Source of the DNA: JBDRAU01 sp043823315
GTDB lineage: Bacteria; Patescibacteriota; UBA1384; DTJR01
Reading direction: 5' to 3'
NCBI GenBank assembly: GCA_043823315.1
Contig: JBDRAU010000044.1
Coordinates: 1 to 21,191 of the forward strand
DNA: 21,191 nucleotides
Shown: one piece after another, positions 1 through 9,211 of the stretch
Numbering within the stretch: position 1 is the first letter of the stretch
Layout: the number at the start of each line of letters is the position of its first letter
Notes under the pieces: model-generated
The model's input: the letters and a program-made list of their open reading frames with translations, nothing else
The model's database searches: none
Told to the model about the DNA's origin: nothing
Made by a program: the position numbers and the translations under genes

Positions 1-550
1 CAGTCGCGCTCGGAATTGGCGTAGTTTTGTACAAATATGGAAATTCAAGCGAATAATCAGCATTAATCTCTCCGCCATCATTTGATATAAAATTAAGCTC
101 AACAATTTTTGTCGGTCTCAAATTCCTCTTGAGCTTGTCTAAAAAACTGACCGTATTTTCAAAAGTGCCGCGAGTTGAAAGAGAAACCGCCAAGACTCCC
201 TCTTGGGCGTTAATTACCTCCGCTGAAGTGATCTGAAGTCCTGCATCTGAAGCGGCCTTTGATAGAGAAACAATCGCATCCTCGGCTCGTGGCGCATCAG
301 GCAGGGCAACTGACAAAAGATCACTCTCAGCTTTGGCCTGCTTGATAACATCTGACGCTTTCTGCGCCTCGGCTACTCTGATCAACCCCATCTCGTACTC
401 TGCTCTCTTTTGAGCAACCTGATTTGAAAGATCTTTAATATTATTTATTTTTGGAATTAAAAACAAAATCAAGACAAACAGAGCAACGAATAAAATGAAT
501 GTTGCAAAAATTATCGTGAATTTACCCTGATCACCTGTTTGCATTGGCAT
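1..550 (-). CDS. PilO-like type IV pilus assembly protein (C-terminus cut by window edge)
   Basis: My translation gives about 183 residues before the window ends. The start is MPMQTGDQGKF, followed by one membrane segment at about residues 12-33, a coiled-coil-like stretch rich in Ala, Glu and Lys (about 35-75), and an alpha/beta domain. This is the layout of PilO, the inner-membrane alignment protein that pairs with PilN and links the pilus motor to the outer parts of the machine. The family assignment rests on layout and on the adjacent PilN-like gene, not on a diagnostic motif. Two in-frame ATGs (550 and 544) are possible and neither has a good Shine-Dalgarno site. The gene overlaps the end of the PilN-like gene by 14-20 nt, so translational coupling is likely. 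It could also be a PilO-like protein of a type II secretion system. Confidence 0.6.
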   Translation of the reverse strand, partial: MPMQTGDQGKFTIIFATFILFVALFVLILFLIPKINNIKDLSNQVAQKRAEYEMGLIRVAEAQKASDVIKQAKAESDLLSVALPDAPRAEDAIVSLSKAASDAGLQITSAEVINAQEGVLAVSLSTRGTFENTVSFLDKLKRNLRPTKIVELNFISNDGGEINADYSLEFPYLYKTTPIPSAT

Positions 551-1115
551 TGCTCGTAAGTTTATATAAATTGTAATCCACTTGAAGTTTGGCAGTGTAA
601 CTAACCGAACCGTCATCGGGATTAACGCTAACCTCCGACAACTGCGCTTGCTTGACGCCTTTGGCTAAACCAAGCGCCTTGATAGATTGATTCATCTCGT
701 CAAAATTATCCGCTTTCATTTCGATCGTAACCTCGCTCGATGAAAGTGAAAAATTGGTCCACTTTGCTCTTTGGTATTGATTTTTTACCAGCTCATTAAG
801 AAGAGAGGCAAAATCAATTTTCTTCGAAAGGGCGATTTTTAGAAAAGAGATCTGACTTGACAGGTATTTTACCTGCGAAGAAGAACCACTATACTTGCTA
901 AGCGGCACGTTGACATCATTTTGAATTTTTTGCTTATAGGTCTCGAGTTCATTTTGTTTGCTTTTCAGATTAGCCATACCCAAAACAAGTCCCGCGAATA
1001 TAGCGAGGCTGACTCCGATAATAAAGAAATAAGCTGAGAACTCGGATTTTTGACCGGCCTCTTCTACACTCTCCTTAACGGACGAAATAACCCTGTTTTG
1101 TTCGTCTTCGTACAA
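531..1115 (-). CDS. PilN-like type IV pilus assembly protein
   Basis: 194 residues. A short cytoplasmic N-terminus (about 1-26) is followed by one membrane helix (about 27-47, FFIIGVSLAIFAGLVLGM), a coiled-coil region (about 50-95) and a C-terminal alpha/beta domain. This matches the size and order of PilN, which binds PilM through its N-terminus and pairs with PilO. The start is TTG at 1115, with an AAGGAGG-type site a few bases upstream; the spacing is rather short, so the start is probable, not certain. The gene has its own promoter and is first in its unit. No PilM-like ATPase gene lies upstream in this window, which is unusual for pil operons. A GspL-like or other PilN-fold protein cannot be excluded. 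Confidence 0.6.
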   Translation of the reverse strand: MYEDEQNRVISSVKESVEEAGQKSEFSAYFFIIGVSLAIFAGLVLGMANLKSKQNELETYKQKIQNDVNVPLSKYSGSSSQVKYLSSQISFLKIALSKKIDFASLLNELVKNQYQRAKWTNFSLSSSEVTIEMKADNFDEMNQSIKALGLAKGVKQAQLSEVSVNPDDGSVSYTAKLQVDYNLYKLTSNANANR

Positions 1116-1181
1116 TCCCCTCCTTATCCTTGCGAATCAGCCAAAACTATAAAAAATTTCGGCTAAAATATCCTTATCTAG

Positions 1182-1210
1182 ATTTTACCCTTACGCCTAT
1201 TTCTTTGCAA
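1182..1210 (-). promoter_or_regulatory. Promoter of the PilN-like gene
   Basis: On the minus strand TTGCAA (1205-1210) is followed by a 17-bp spacer and TAAAAT (1182-1187). This points to transcription of the PilN/PilO-like unit with a leader of about 60 nt carrying a Shine-Dalgarno site. The leader also holds a small GCCGAAA...TTTTGGC inverted repeat. Confidence 0.55.
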
Positions 1211-1283
1211 ACCACCAACAGATTCCATATTGTCTATAATTCATCAATATTATACAAATTTCCGCGATCGCGAAGATTTATAT

Positions 1284-1420
1284 AATTACACGACTTACGC
1301 AGAACACCTTGAAGTGTCATTGCGAGAATCCCGACACTTATCGGCGGGAGACGAAGCGATCTAGATTGCCACGCCCCATCAAGGGCTCACAATGACAGCA
1401 AATGCATAAGTCGTATAATT
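1284..1420. repeat. MITE-like palindromic repeat with terminal inverted repeats
   Basis: The outer arms AATTACACGACTTACGC (1284-1300) and its imperfect reverse complement (about 1403-1420) enclose inner arms TGTCATTGCGAG (1315-1326) and CTCACAATGACA (1387-1398). The whole 137-bp block is close to a palindrome, lacks a gene and contains the core GATCTAGATTGC shared with the repeat near 7010. This is the form of a non-autonomous, transposase-less element; the mobilising enzyme is not in the window. Confidence 0.65.
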
Positions 1421-1530
1421 AAAGAAACATGTAATGAGATTACAGATCAAATCAAGTAAAAAGAGTTCTTGTTTTTCGAGGTTATCTTATTCTCAAGCGA
1501 TTATGATATCCTCCAGTCCTTCAAGAAACG

Positions 1531-1558
1531 AAAAGCGAGCCCAGCCGGGCTCGCTTTT
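1531..1558 (-). terminator. Terminator of the 1726-residue surface protein gene
   Basis: A perfect 12-bp stem, AAAAGCGAGCCC / GGGCTCGCTTTT, with loop AGCC lies 21 bp beyond the stop codon at 1579. A-rich and T-rich flanks on both sides mean it could stop transcription in both directions. Confidence 0.85.
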
Positions 1559-1578
1559 CTTCTTTACCAAGTTCCTAC

Positions 1579-4500
1579 TTACGCTTTGCTCTTCTTAGAA
1601 TAGTAATATCCGCCAGTCCCCGCAATAACTACCAGGATAGCTAAAACTAACCAGTACCACCAAGGAGTTGTTTTGCTCTGCTCGGTTTCTTCTCCCTTTA
1701 CTTCAGGCTCGGAAGTCGCAGACACGGTTGGAGAAACTTTCGGGCTCGGGGCTGGAGCAACGGTTATGGGTGCTTGAACTGTCTTAATGGTAAGTTTTGC
1801 CCCGGTAACGGCTGACTCAGAAACATTATTATCAGTAACCTGTTCCGGTTCGGAAGAAGTTGTGAATGTATTTTCAGCACTTACCGTCTCGGGTGAACCG
1901 GTAGAAATAGTGCGGAAGTAATAAGTGGTTCCAGCTGATAAGCCAATGATTGTTACTGAATGGCTTGTGACCTTATCCATATCCTCAACCGATGAGAAAG
2001 CATAGCCATAATTGGAGCCATCCACATATCCGACAGTACTTGGGTGCGAAGTGGTGTCGTAAACAACGCGTGAAGTAGCCGGCTGATCAGTTGTCCAAGT
2101 GATTGTAACTGAAGTTGCAGATACCTCAGACGATGTTTCCTCTGTGATAACCGGAGCAATACCGTAAACAGCAGTTAGAATCTCACTCTTATTCCCAGCT
2201 TCATCATATGCGACTGCCTTTATGATAGTATCAGCAACTACCGTGATTGGTGAGTTATAACGCGTTGCCGTATTGTCTGGATCGGTATTATTAGTGGTGT
2301 AATAGATCTCTATATTTGCTTCCGATGAATAATTATCTGTGCTCGATAACTGGACAGACTGCGAGGATGCATAGTCGCCACCGTTAGGATTTGCGACTGG
2401 CTTGCTTGGTTTTTCAGTATCAACCACGTTGACGGTTCGAACAGCCTGAGTCGCTGCGTTGCCCGCTAGATCCGATACATCATAAGTAATAGTATTGGGA
2501 CCTAGAACGCCAGTATTGACAGAGCCCCCAGTTAAAATACTACTCGTCAGGTCTCCGTCATGAACATCTGAAGCTGTTACTCCAGGATCACTATAAGAAG
2601 AACCAACTTCAAGGCTGAATGGATTGTCTCCAAGAACGCTAATTACTGGAGCAGTATTATCAACGGTAATCGGGATATTTATTGAGAATCCAGAATCATT
2701 GCCAGCATTATCAAAAACTTTAACATAGATCGTGTGTGACCCATCAGCCACTCCAGTCGTGTCCCAAGTTATTGAATAAGGAGCGGTCGCATCCTCGCCA
2801 ATATAGGTTGGAACAGGAGGGTTGTGATAAAATGCAACTTTTGAAACCCCACTACCGATGCCATCTAATGCATTCGCGTCTATAGTAATTGAACCCCTAA
2901 CCAACGCGCTGCTAGCCGGGCTTGTGATCGACCCAGTTGGGGCAGTCTTATCGATGTTGTTGATCGTGACAGTTTCGGTTTTGACATTACCCGCAGCGTC
3001 TGTTGCAACAAAGTCGAAGGATCCATTAGTCGTGAAGGTGTGTGATGTCGTGTTTAGTGTTCCTTCGTCGGTTGAAGCAGTAACAGTAATATCCTGATTC
3101 GTCCACGTAGTCGAATAAGGATCGATTGTGATTACCGGAGCGGTATTATCAACCGTATAGGACGTTTTTCCGGTGGTGGCTTCATTTGGGTTTCCAACTC
3201 GATCAGTGGCAGAAATAGAAACCGCCTCATCATGGTTATGACCAGCAGGAACATCCCACTGATAAGTCCAGACAAGATTGGAGGATTTAGTCATGGCAAC
3301 GGCTGTGACAGCATCACCAATGGTGATCGTTGGGGCAGTTCCCTCGTCAATTTGGTCAGCTTCCGTAAAGGTTGCGGTGATATTCACTGTGTCAGCATCA
3401 CGAACTATACTGTCGGCATGATCATCAGAAAGGACGACAGATGGAGCAGTATTGTCAACGGTGATTACGGTATAAGGAGCCATGGTTGTGCGACTGTTGC
3501 CAGCTAAATCAGCAGCGGTCGCTCTAATTTCGTAAGAACCGTCAGCCACACTCGTTGTGTCCCAATCATAATTATAAGGAGCCGAATAAATTTGCGGCAA
3601 ATTAGTCCAGGAACCACCAACTAGACGATAGGAAAAACGAACATAGTTCATTCCTGCCGGTGTGGTCGGTGGAATCGGATCATCTGCTGAAGCACTCAAA
3701 GTGACTGAGCCCTTAGCCAAGCTACTTGCCGGAGCCATGACTGAAACATCTGGTTGCGTCGAATCAATCGTAAAGAGAGGGCTCGTAGTTACAGTTGCAT
3801 TTCCAGCACTATCCGTTGCGGTTAGTCGAACCTGCGCTGCGTTAGTGTTCGTTCCAGTTGGAACACTCCAAGTATAAGAGCCATCATTTTCGGTTGCCGC
3901 AACTATTGGATTCCAGCCACCACCGTCTATTTCATACTCAAGCCCAATCGGCCGAGTAGAGAAATGACTGTCTGAAGCAGACCAAGTAATATTTCTGTTT
4001 CCTTGTCGCCATTTCGTATTTATATTTGGGTTGATAATCGAAGCAGTTGGGTCCTGGTTATCCCAGACAAAGCTTCCTGTGCCAGTCGATTCAACATTAC
4101 CCAAGAAATCCGTTGCCTGCGAATAAATCGCATAGACACCATTGTTCGCGACGAGATTGGACTTATCAAGAGCATATGACCAGTCGGTGGTCCCAGTTGC
4201 AGCAACACTGGCGCTTGCCCCAGCCCAACCAGCACCATTCCAGTAAAGACCATTTGGATCGACAATCGTTACCGAAACACTAGCGACGCCAGCTGGACTA
4301 TCAGCCGCTGTTCCGCTGATCTTGCCATTTGTCGGCGCAATATCCCAGGTGTTTGGCCCATATGCTTGGCCTTGCAAGAAAACATCAACCTGTGAAGTTG
4401 GTAACGAGTTATCAATCGCGAAAACCGCGTCGGAAACATCTTCACCAACATTCCCCGCCTCATCCAGTGCAGTAATTTTTATTAATACTTGACCACTGTT

Positions 4501-6759
4501 AATATCGGGAGCCGTCCAGGAATAAGTTCCGTCATTGGCTTCGTTTGAAGCAATTAAATTATACGATCCGCCATTGTCATCCGAGTAGTAGATGCTAATT
4601 GGCGCTGCGCTCAGATGAGCATCCGTTGCAAATGTCCAGGTTATATCAACGCTATCCCCAGCAGCGAAAAGCTCTCCACCATCGGGAAAGTTCACATTGA
4701 CAACTGGAGCGATTGAATCCTCTGTAATTGTTGCGACATCACTTGGTGTGCTTTCATTCCCTGCGACATCTGTTGAAGTGGCAAGGAAATTGTTATCAGC
4801 GTTTTGAACTAGTGGAACTGAAATCGCGAAGGCACCACCTGATATGCCGCTACCAACCACCGAACCGTCTGACTTGTCGCCATCGTTATTGGGATCAGTG
4901 TAAATCGTCACCACGGAATCAGATTCTGCCGTTCCGCTTATTGCCCTACTATCTGCATCGATAATCTCTGCTGAAACAGGATCAGAAACATTTGGAGTCG
5001 GGGGAGTATTAGCATCAACACTCAAGCTGTTGCCTGAAGTACTAATAATATTGGATGAATTGCCAGCAATGTCTTTTAATTGAATACTAAGTGCTTCTAG
5101 ACCAGTTGCATCAGAATCACCTTCGGCAACCACATAACTGGCTTCATATCGATTGTCACCAGCGTCATAAGTGAAACTCAGAGGATTGCCGTTTATAACA
5201 CCTGATAAAGTCACAAGATTTTGATCGCTTGACCCATCATCCGTTGTTGTATAAACGGTTATTGTGGAAACTACTCCATAGAGCCCACTGCTTGGATCGA
5301 GTCCAGCTATCAGTAAAGACGGAGTATAGCTGTCAAATATAGCCACTGTATCGCTTTGCGCAACATTGGCGTAAGTGTCAACCCCATTGCCACCAGCATC
5401 TTGAACATTACTTGTATTTACAGTAACTTGAAATCTTCCGTTATAGTCCAACTCACCCGACTGATCGGCAATTGCAAGATCGACTATTTGATTATTATCT
5501 GGGTTTGACACAGAATTAACGGCCACATTTCTCTGATCTGCAGTATTTGAGAAATCACCGTCAAGATCGTAAATAACGGTGTAATCTCCGGTGGACCCAA
5601 CGGTTGGGATTGCTTCCGAAAAAGTAACTGCAAGACTCTCGCCTCGATCATTCTTGCCTTCTGTGAAGGTTAGGTCTTCTACATCCGGACCAACCTGTGG
5701 CTTAACGCCATCAGATGCCACGATCGAGCTGCCAATATTTACTTCATTACCATTTGCGTCATATATCCCAGTGCCTCCATCGTCAACTATAGTGATAGTA
5801 GGCGTAGCGCTTGGTAAGAAAGCTGAAGTTGTTTGTAATCTCACCCGAGTATTTGCGATTCTTGACGCTGTAACTACCGGGCGAACTGGGTTTGAAATCG
5901 CAAAATCACCGATTGATACGGAACCAGAATTGATCGTTTCGTTAAAATCAACTAAAATTGAATTTGTTGTTTCGGTCGCAGCGCTAGTAATAAATGGGCG
6001 TAAAGTATCAACCGATCTCGAGTTTGTTCCATTTGTAATGATCGTTGTGTTACCCACATTGTCAGTGCCGGTTACCGGGAATCTTTTGCCACCAGTCAAA
6101 TTATTTTCAGTAGCTGGTAAACTAGTATTTCCGGTCGCTAACGCTGATTCCCCTGTCAGATTAAAAGGTGAAGCTAAATTAACTGTCCAAGTTTCTCCGT
6201 CTGAAACATCAAGAGTTCCAACAGCGAAAGAAACCTTGTCATCAATCCCCACTGTAGAGTTGTCAACTGCATTATTATTTACAACAGCTATCACACCAGA
6301 TCCAGAAGATGGTGGTGCAATATTATCCACAAAATGATCTTCATCATCTTCTGCAAGTGGTGATCCAAAAGGGTTTATGGCTGTAACAGTTATATCAGCT
6401 GTTAAAGAATCGACCGCGCCGGCAACGATTGTATAACTGGCCTGCCAGATATGATTACCAGGCACTATTTCACTCGCTGATAAAATACCTCCGCCAAACT
6501 GCGAAAAGTCGATAGTAACTGACGTGGCCTGATCTGCGGAATCATTACTAGTGTCATCAAACTGGCCAGTGACCATATCACCGATCTTAAAAGTATCGCC
6601 GGTTCCTGTGCCAGTACTAGTTACTGTAATGTTAGTAGTCGTAACAATCGGTACTGCCGCCAAAACTCTTGGCACCAAAAAACCGCTAAAGAGCGGCAAT
6701 GAAGACATCAATATCGCTGAAAGGCAAAGTGCTATCCATCGCTTAAATAACTTGATCAT
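1579..6759 (-). CDS. Giant secreted Ig-like repeat surface protein with C-terminal membrane anchor
   Basis: 1726 residues. A signal peptide (about 1-34, ending LAA) is followed by roughly a dozen Ig/cadherin-like beta-sandwich repeats. The recurring signature D-x-x-G-N appears at about 563, 664, 766, 884, 984, 1084, 1187, 1254, 1350, 1430 and 1519, usually preceded by DNTAP-type linkers. Near the C-terminus I recognise a DUF5011-like domain (about 1368-1447), a chitobiase C-terminal-like domain (about 1453-1534), a fibronectin type III domain (about 1536-1637), a Pro/Ser/Glu linker and a membrane helix (about 1699-1720) ending KKSKA. No catalytic motif is visible, so an adhesin or cell-surface spacer is the likely role. 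The start has a GGAGGA site 4-5 nt upstream, and the gene is monocistronic with a strong terminator. The family call is firm in architecture; the ligand is unknown. Confidence 0.85.
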   Translation of the reverse strand: MIKLFKRWIALCLSAILMSSLPLFSGFLVPRVLAAVPIVTTTNITVTSTGTGTGDTFKIGDMVTGQFDDTSNDSADQATSVTIDFSQFGGGILSASEIVPGNHIWQASYTIVAGAVDSLTADITVTAINPFGSPLAEDDEDHFVDNIAPPSSGSGVIAVVNNNAVDNSTVGIDDKVSFAVGTLDVSDGETWTVNLASPFNLTGESALATGNTSLPATENNLTGGKRFPVTGTDNVGNTTIITNGTNSRSVDTLRPFITSAATETTNSILVDFNETINSGSVSIGDFAISNPVRPVVTASRIANTRVRLQTTSAFLPSATPTITIVDDGGTGIYDANGNEVNIGSSIVASDGVKPQVGPDVEDLTFTEGKNDRGESLAVTFSEAIPTVGSTGDYTVIYDLDGDFSNTADQRNVAVNSVSNPDNNQIVDLAIADQSGELDYNGRFQVTVNTSNVQDAGGNGVDTYANVAQSDTVAIFDSYTPSLLIAGLDPSSGLYGVVSTITVYTTTDDGSSDQNLVTLSGVINGNPLSFTYDAGDNRYEASYVVAEGDSDATGLEALSIQLKDIAGNSSNIISTSGNSLSVDANTPPTPNVSDPVSAEIIDADSRAISGTAESDSVVTIYTDPNNDGDKSDGSVVGSGISGGAFAISVPLVQNADNNFLATSTDVAGNESTPSDVATITEDSIAPVVNVNFPDGGELFAAGDSVDITWTFATDAHLSAAPISIYYSDDNGGSYNLIASNEANDGTYSWTAPDINSGQVLIKITALDEAGNVGEDVSDAVFAIDNSLPTSQVDVFLQGQAYGPNTWDIAPTNGKISGTAADSPAGVASVSVTIVDPNGLYWNGAGWAGASASVAATGTTDWSYALDKSNLVANNGVYAIYSQATDFLGNVESTGTGSFVWDNQDPTASIINPNINTKWRQGNRNITWSASDSHFSTRPIGLEYEIDGGGWNPIVAATENDGSYTWSVPTGTNTNAAQVRLTATDSAGNATVTTSPLFTIDSTQPDVSVMAPASSLAKGSVTLSASADDPIPPTTPAGMNYVRFSYRLVGGSWTNLPQIYSAPYNYDWDTTSVADGSYEIRATAADLAGNSRTTMAPYTVITVDNTAPSVVLSDDHADSIVRDADTVNITATFTEADQIDEGTAPTITIGDAVTAVAMTKSSNLVWTYQWDVPAGHNHDEAVSISATDRVGNPNEATTGKTSYTVDNTAPVITIDPYSTTWTNQDITVTASTDEGTLNTTSHTFTTNGSFDFVATDAAGNVKTETVTINNIDKTAPTGSITSPASSALVRGSITIDANALDGIGSGVSKVAFYHNPPVPTYIGEDATAPYSITWDTTGVADGSHTIYVKVFDNAGNDSGFSINIPITVDNTAPVISVLGDNPFSLEVGSSYSDPGVTASDVHDGDLTSSILTGGSVNTGVLGPNTITYDVSDLAGNAATQAVRTVNVVDTEKPSKPVANPNGGDYASSQSVQLSSTDNYSSEANIEIYYTTNNTDPDNTATRYNSPITVVADTIIKAVAYDEAGNKSEILTAVYGIAPVITEETSSEVSATSVTITWTTDQPATSRVVYDTTSHPSTVGYVDGSNYGYAFSSVEDMDKVTSHSVTIIGLSAGTTYYFRTISTGSPETVSAENTFTTSSEPEQVTDNNVSESAVTGAKLTIKTVQAPITVAPAPSPKVSPTVSATSEPEVKGEETEQSKTTPWWYWLVLAILVVIAGTGGYYYSKKSKA

Positions 6760-6791
6760 AGTTCCTCCACACTTATTTTTACTATGTTTGC

Positions 6792-6820
6792 ACTGAACAG
6801 TATTCAGAATTGTTTGTCAA
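6792..6820 (-). promoter_or_regulatory. Possible promoter of the giant Ig-like protein gene
   Basis: TTGACA (6815-6820) is followed 17 bp later by a weak -10 candidate, TTCAGT (6792-6797). A CTGAA-N5-TTCAG inverted repeat (6793-6807) overlaps the -10 position and could be an operator. The weak -10 box keeps confidence low. Confidence 0.35.
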
Positions 6821-6891
6821 GTTTTTTGTCGTCGTTCGGCTTAATGTCCGCTTCATGCCTTATTCCGCTTCATCTTGTTTCTGGCTTATTT

Positions 6892-7043
6892 TCTGTCATT
6901 GCGTGGTTTGCGAGAGCTTTTGCGAGGTGGAATCGCAAAATTCCTAAGCACAAACCTATTCAAGCGATGCGGCAATCTGTGTGTCATTGCGAGTCCTACT
7001 GGACGCGGCAATCTAGATTGCTTCGGACTACCTCGCAATGACA
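6892..7043. repeat. Nested palindromic repeats downstream of the DivIC-like gene
   Basis: TGTCATTGCGAG (6982-6993) and its exact reverse complement (7032-7043) form 12-bp arms around the palindrome CAATCTAGATTG (7009-7020). A partial TGTCATTGCG also occurs at 6892, and 6908-6949 carries a further repeat with an inverted second copy at 9212-9254. The 343-bp stretch 6760-7102 holds no convincing gene; short reading frames here are translations of these repeats. Confidence 0.65.
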
Positions 7044-7102
7044 ATACTTCGGAAATACTAATGAACGATTAACCGAACATTTAGCTGGCTTGCAACAGTT
7101 TT

Positions 7103-7504
7103 TTATAAATCCTGATAGAACAAATACTCAAACCAAAGCTGGGGGTTGGATTTTTCCGGTCCGCTTTTTTGAACCGGTTTCTGTTCTTCTACGGATTTCT
7201 TTTCTTCAGGAACGTCTACGTTGATCACTTTTTCCCCAGGCATTTTGAGTCCCAATTTTTTTCTGGCCTCAAGTTCCTGAAAGGCCGTAGTCTTATAATA
7301 AGCAATCAAAACCTCTAGCTCCTGCTGCTCCTGCTTGGTTTGTTCGAGCGTTTTGTTTAACGTGGCAATTTTTTTGTTAGTTTGATAATTTATGAAAATC
7401 GCCTGATAGAGCAAAAAACCCAAATAAAGAACTACCAGCAAAACTACTATCGGGGCTAGAAAATATCTCTTTTGAATTGTTCTGTCTTCTACGGTAGTTG
7501 TCAT
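7103..7504 (-). CDS. DivIC/FtsB-like septum formation protein
   Basis: 133 residues. A short cytoplasmic N-terminus, one membrane helix (about 15-38), a coiled coil rich in Glu, Gln, Lys and Leu (about 40-67), then the conserved family block around YYKTTAFQELEARKKLGL (69-86) followed by a PGE motif. This is the plan of FtsB/DivIC, which joins FtsL and FtsQ/DivIB in the divisome and helps activate septal peptidoglycan synthesis. An acidic, Pro-rich tail of about 35 residues is longer than in many homologues. The start ATG lies exactly 7 nt after an extended -10 box inside the 31-nt gap from the upstream gene and has no Shine-Dalgarno site, so it can be made from a leaderless transcript as well as from read-through. 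Confidence 0.85.
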   Translation of the reverse strand: MTTTVEDRTIQKRYFLAPIVVLLVVLYLGFLLYQAIFINYQTNKKIATLNKTLEQTKQEQQELEVLIAYYKTTAFQELEARKKLGLKMPGEKVINVDVPEEKKSVEEQKPVQKSGPEKSNPQLWFEYLFYQDL

Positions 7505-7511
7505 TGCTTAG

Positions 7512-7520
7512 ATTATAGCA
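7512..7520 (-). promoter_or_regulatory. Extended -10 promoter giving a leaderless DivIC-like mRNA
   Basis: TGCTATAAT on the minus strand is a textbook extended -10 (TGN-TATAAT). Its -10 hexamer ends 7 nt before the ATG of the DivIC-like gene, placing the expected transcription start at or next to the A of the start codon. No good -35 box is visible, as is usual for extended -10 promoters. Confidence 0.6.
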
Positions 7521-7535
7521 ATGAAATAAACATCA

Positions 7536-9170
7536 TTACCAGCGGAGTTGCTGATCGTGACCTTGGTCGTCATCGTCAGAGTCGCTAGGAGATTTGCTTT
7601 CCTCAATGATGTGAGAAACGTTTTTGGTAGCGGAATTTTCAGTTATCTCTTTTTCTATTTTAGATAGATCAAATTCTTCAACTTCTTTTTTTTGTTTTGA
7701 AAGATTAAGGTAGGCAAATCCATAATATCCCGCCGAAGCGATTGAAAAAGAAAGTATTATAAAACCGATTAAAATAAGCCATGGAATGTAGTTAGAGCTG
7801 GTCCGCTCATCCGAAGATGAAGAAATTCTGCCGGCGCTGGCAAGCTCTTCTTTATCGCTGAAGCCGATATTGTTAGATACCCTTCCGCTTACTCCGTAGT
7901 CGGTTTCAATGTAAGCTTGCGCGATTTTAACTGGTTTTGGGGGCTCGCAAACCGAAATACTACCGAGCAGATACTCTCTCGTATTGCCAAACAAGTCCTT
8001 AACTGTGAGATAGAAATCATAATTCCCGGCCGTAAGATCGTCGATAACAAATGAAAAATTACCGTCCCCGTCAGCGGTTGAATGAACTTGATTTTCGTCA
8101 AATTTGAGCGTTAATTCGGCTTCGGGCTCGGTTTTGCCTGAAAGCGTTAGAGTATCTCCGACATAAAGAGTTTCCGGTATATCACCAATTTCCACCTCGG
8201 GCGCAATCAAATCAACACTAAATTTGCACTCTTTGATTGTCTTATTTCCCGCAGAATCAGTTGCTACTATCTTTAGATTATGTGTACCGTTTTTAAGATC
8301 CGACAAAGTAAGCTTGTTTGTTAACTTTCCATCGAGATAAACTTTTATCGAGTCAAATCCCGATGCTTGATACTTTATGCTGATCGCGTCAGAGCCATAA
8401 ACCTTAGCTTTAGGAGAAATGATCTGTAAACGCGGAGAAATCCCATCGATCAAAAAACCGATAGGAATGTCATATAAATTTATCAAGACTTGATTGCCAG
8501 CTACGTCATCTAATTCGACATCCTCAAGTGTAATTTTGGTATTGATCTCCCCATCACCCTCTTGGATTATTAAGCTTGATTCAAAAAACGACCCGTTTTT
8601 GATCCAAGTTAATTCACGATCGTTAAACTTGCTTTTTACAGAGGAAACACTGGCATCTAAAGGGGTAAATTTTAGTTTTAAGAAATCCCCCACCTTAAGG
8701 TTAGCAGCATTTGTCGAAGCAAAAACACCACCTGGCAAGATAAAATCGGAAGTCAAAGTAGTAGTAAATAATTCTTCGTAAATTACCCCATCAAAGCTTT
8801 TGACAGATATAAGATGGTCACCCTCCTCATAACCAGAGCAAGTATTTAGGAGGGTTTTTAGCTCGGCAAGCGACGATGTTTTACTTGATAGCGTGTAGTC
8901 CAACCCGTTATCCCAAATCCTGCTATCGATAGCGATTGGACACAAACCTGAGCCCACATACAAGCCAACCGAATCCACTATCGAACCGTTCTCAAACTCC
9001 ACATTTACCCTAAAGCCTGTATTAGTTTGATTGAGATATCCATCTTGAATAATTCCGTCTTGGGGTAATATCTCGACTTGTGCTGAAGTCAAGCTCTGCG
9101 CCTTTGCAAAATAAGGAAACAGCAAAAAAGCTAGCAGTGCGAGAGTTGATATAATTTTATGTTTGTTCAT
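7536..9170 (-). CDS. Secreted Ig-like membrane-anchored protein upstream of the division gene
   Basis: 544 residues from the ATG at 9170. This start is chosen because it begins a clean signal peptide (MNKHKIISTLALLAFLLF...AKAQ, residues 1-25); the frame stays open to 9329, but that extension runs through a repeat and a terminator hairpin. The extracellular part has a region of unknown fold (about 26-240, with Cys at about 77 and 111), an Ig-like domain with the DSAGN signature (about 245-320) and a second beta-sandwich with DLFGN (about 322-405). A linker, a membrane helix (about 462-488) and a charged cytoplasmic tail of about 55 residues ending in an Asp run follow. No enzyme motif is seen. 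The 31-nt gap to the DivIC-like gene suggests a shared unit and possibly an envelope or division-site role. Confidence 0.8.
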   Translation of the reverse strand: MNKHKIISTLALLAFLLFPYFAKAQSLTSAQVEILPQDGIIQDGYLNQTNTGFRVNVEFENGSIVDSVGLYVGSGLCPIAIDSRIWDNGLDYTLSSKTSSLAELKTLLNTCSGYEEGDHLISVKSFDGVIYEELFTTTLTSDFILPGGVFASTNAANLKVGDFLKLKFTPLDASVSSVKSKFNDRELTWIKNGSFFESSLIIQEGDGEINTKITLEDVELDDVAGNQVLINLYDIPIGFLIDGISPRLQIISPKAKVYGSDAISIKYQASGFDSIKVYLDGKLTNKLTLSDLKNGTHNLKIVATDSAGNKTIKECKFSVDLIAPEVEIGDIPETLYVGDTLTLSGKTEPEAELTLKFDENQVHSTADGDGNFSFVIDDLTAGNYDFYLTVKDLFGNTREYLLGSISVCEPPKPVKIAQAYIETDYGVSGRVSNNIGFSDKEELASAGRISSSSDERTSSNYIPWLILIGFIILSFSIASAGYYGFAYLNLSKQKKEVEEFDLSKIEKEITENSATKNVSHIIEESKSPSDSDDDDQGHDQQLRW

Positions 9171-9211
9171 ATTATGATTAGTGATTAGGTTTTTGTTGAA
9201 TGCAGATTCGC

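Noticed and set aside
5591..6337. 248-codon plus-strand open frame
   Set aside because: It lies antisense within the giant Ig-like gene, has no ribosome site and a composition that mirrors the opposite strand. It is a shadow.
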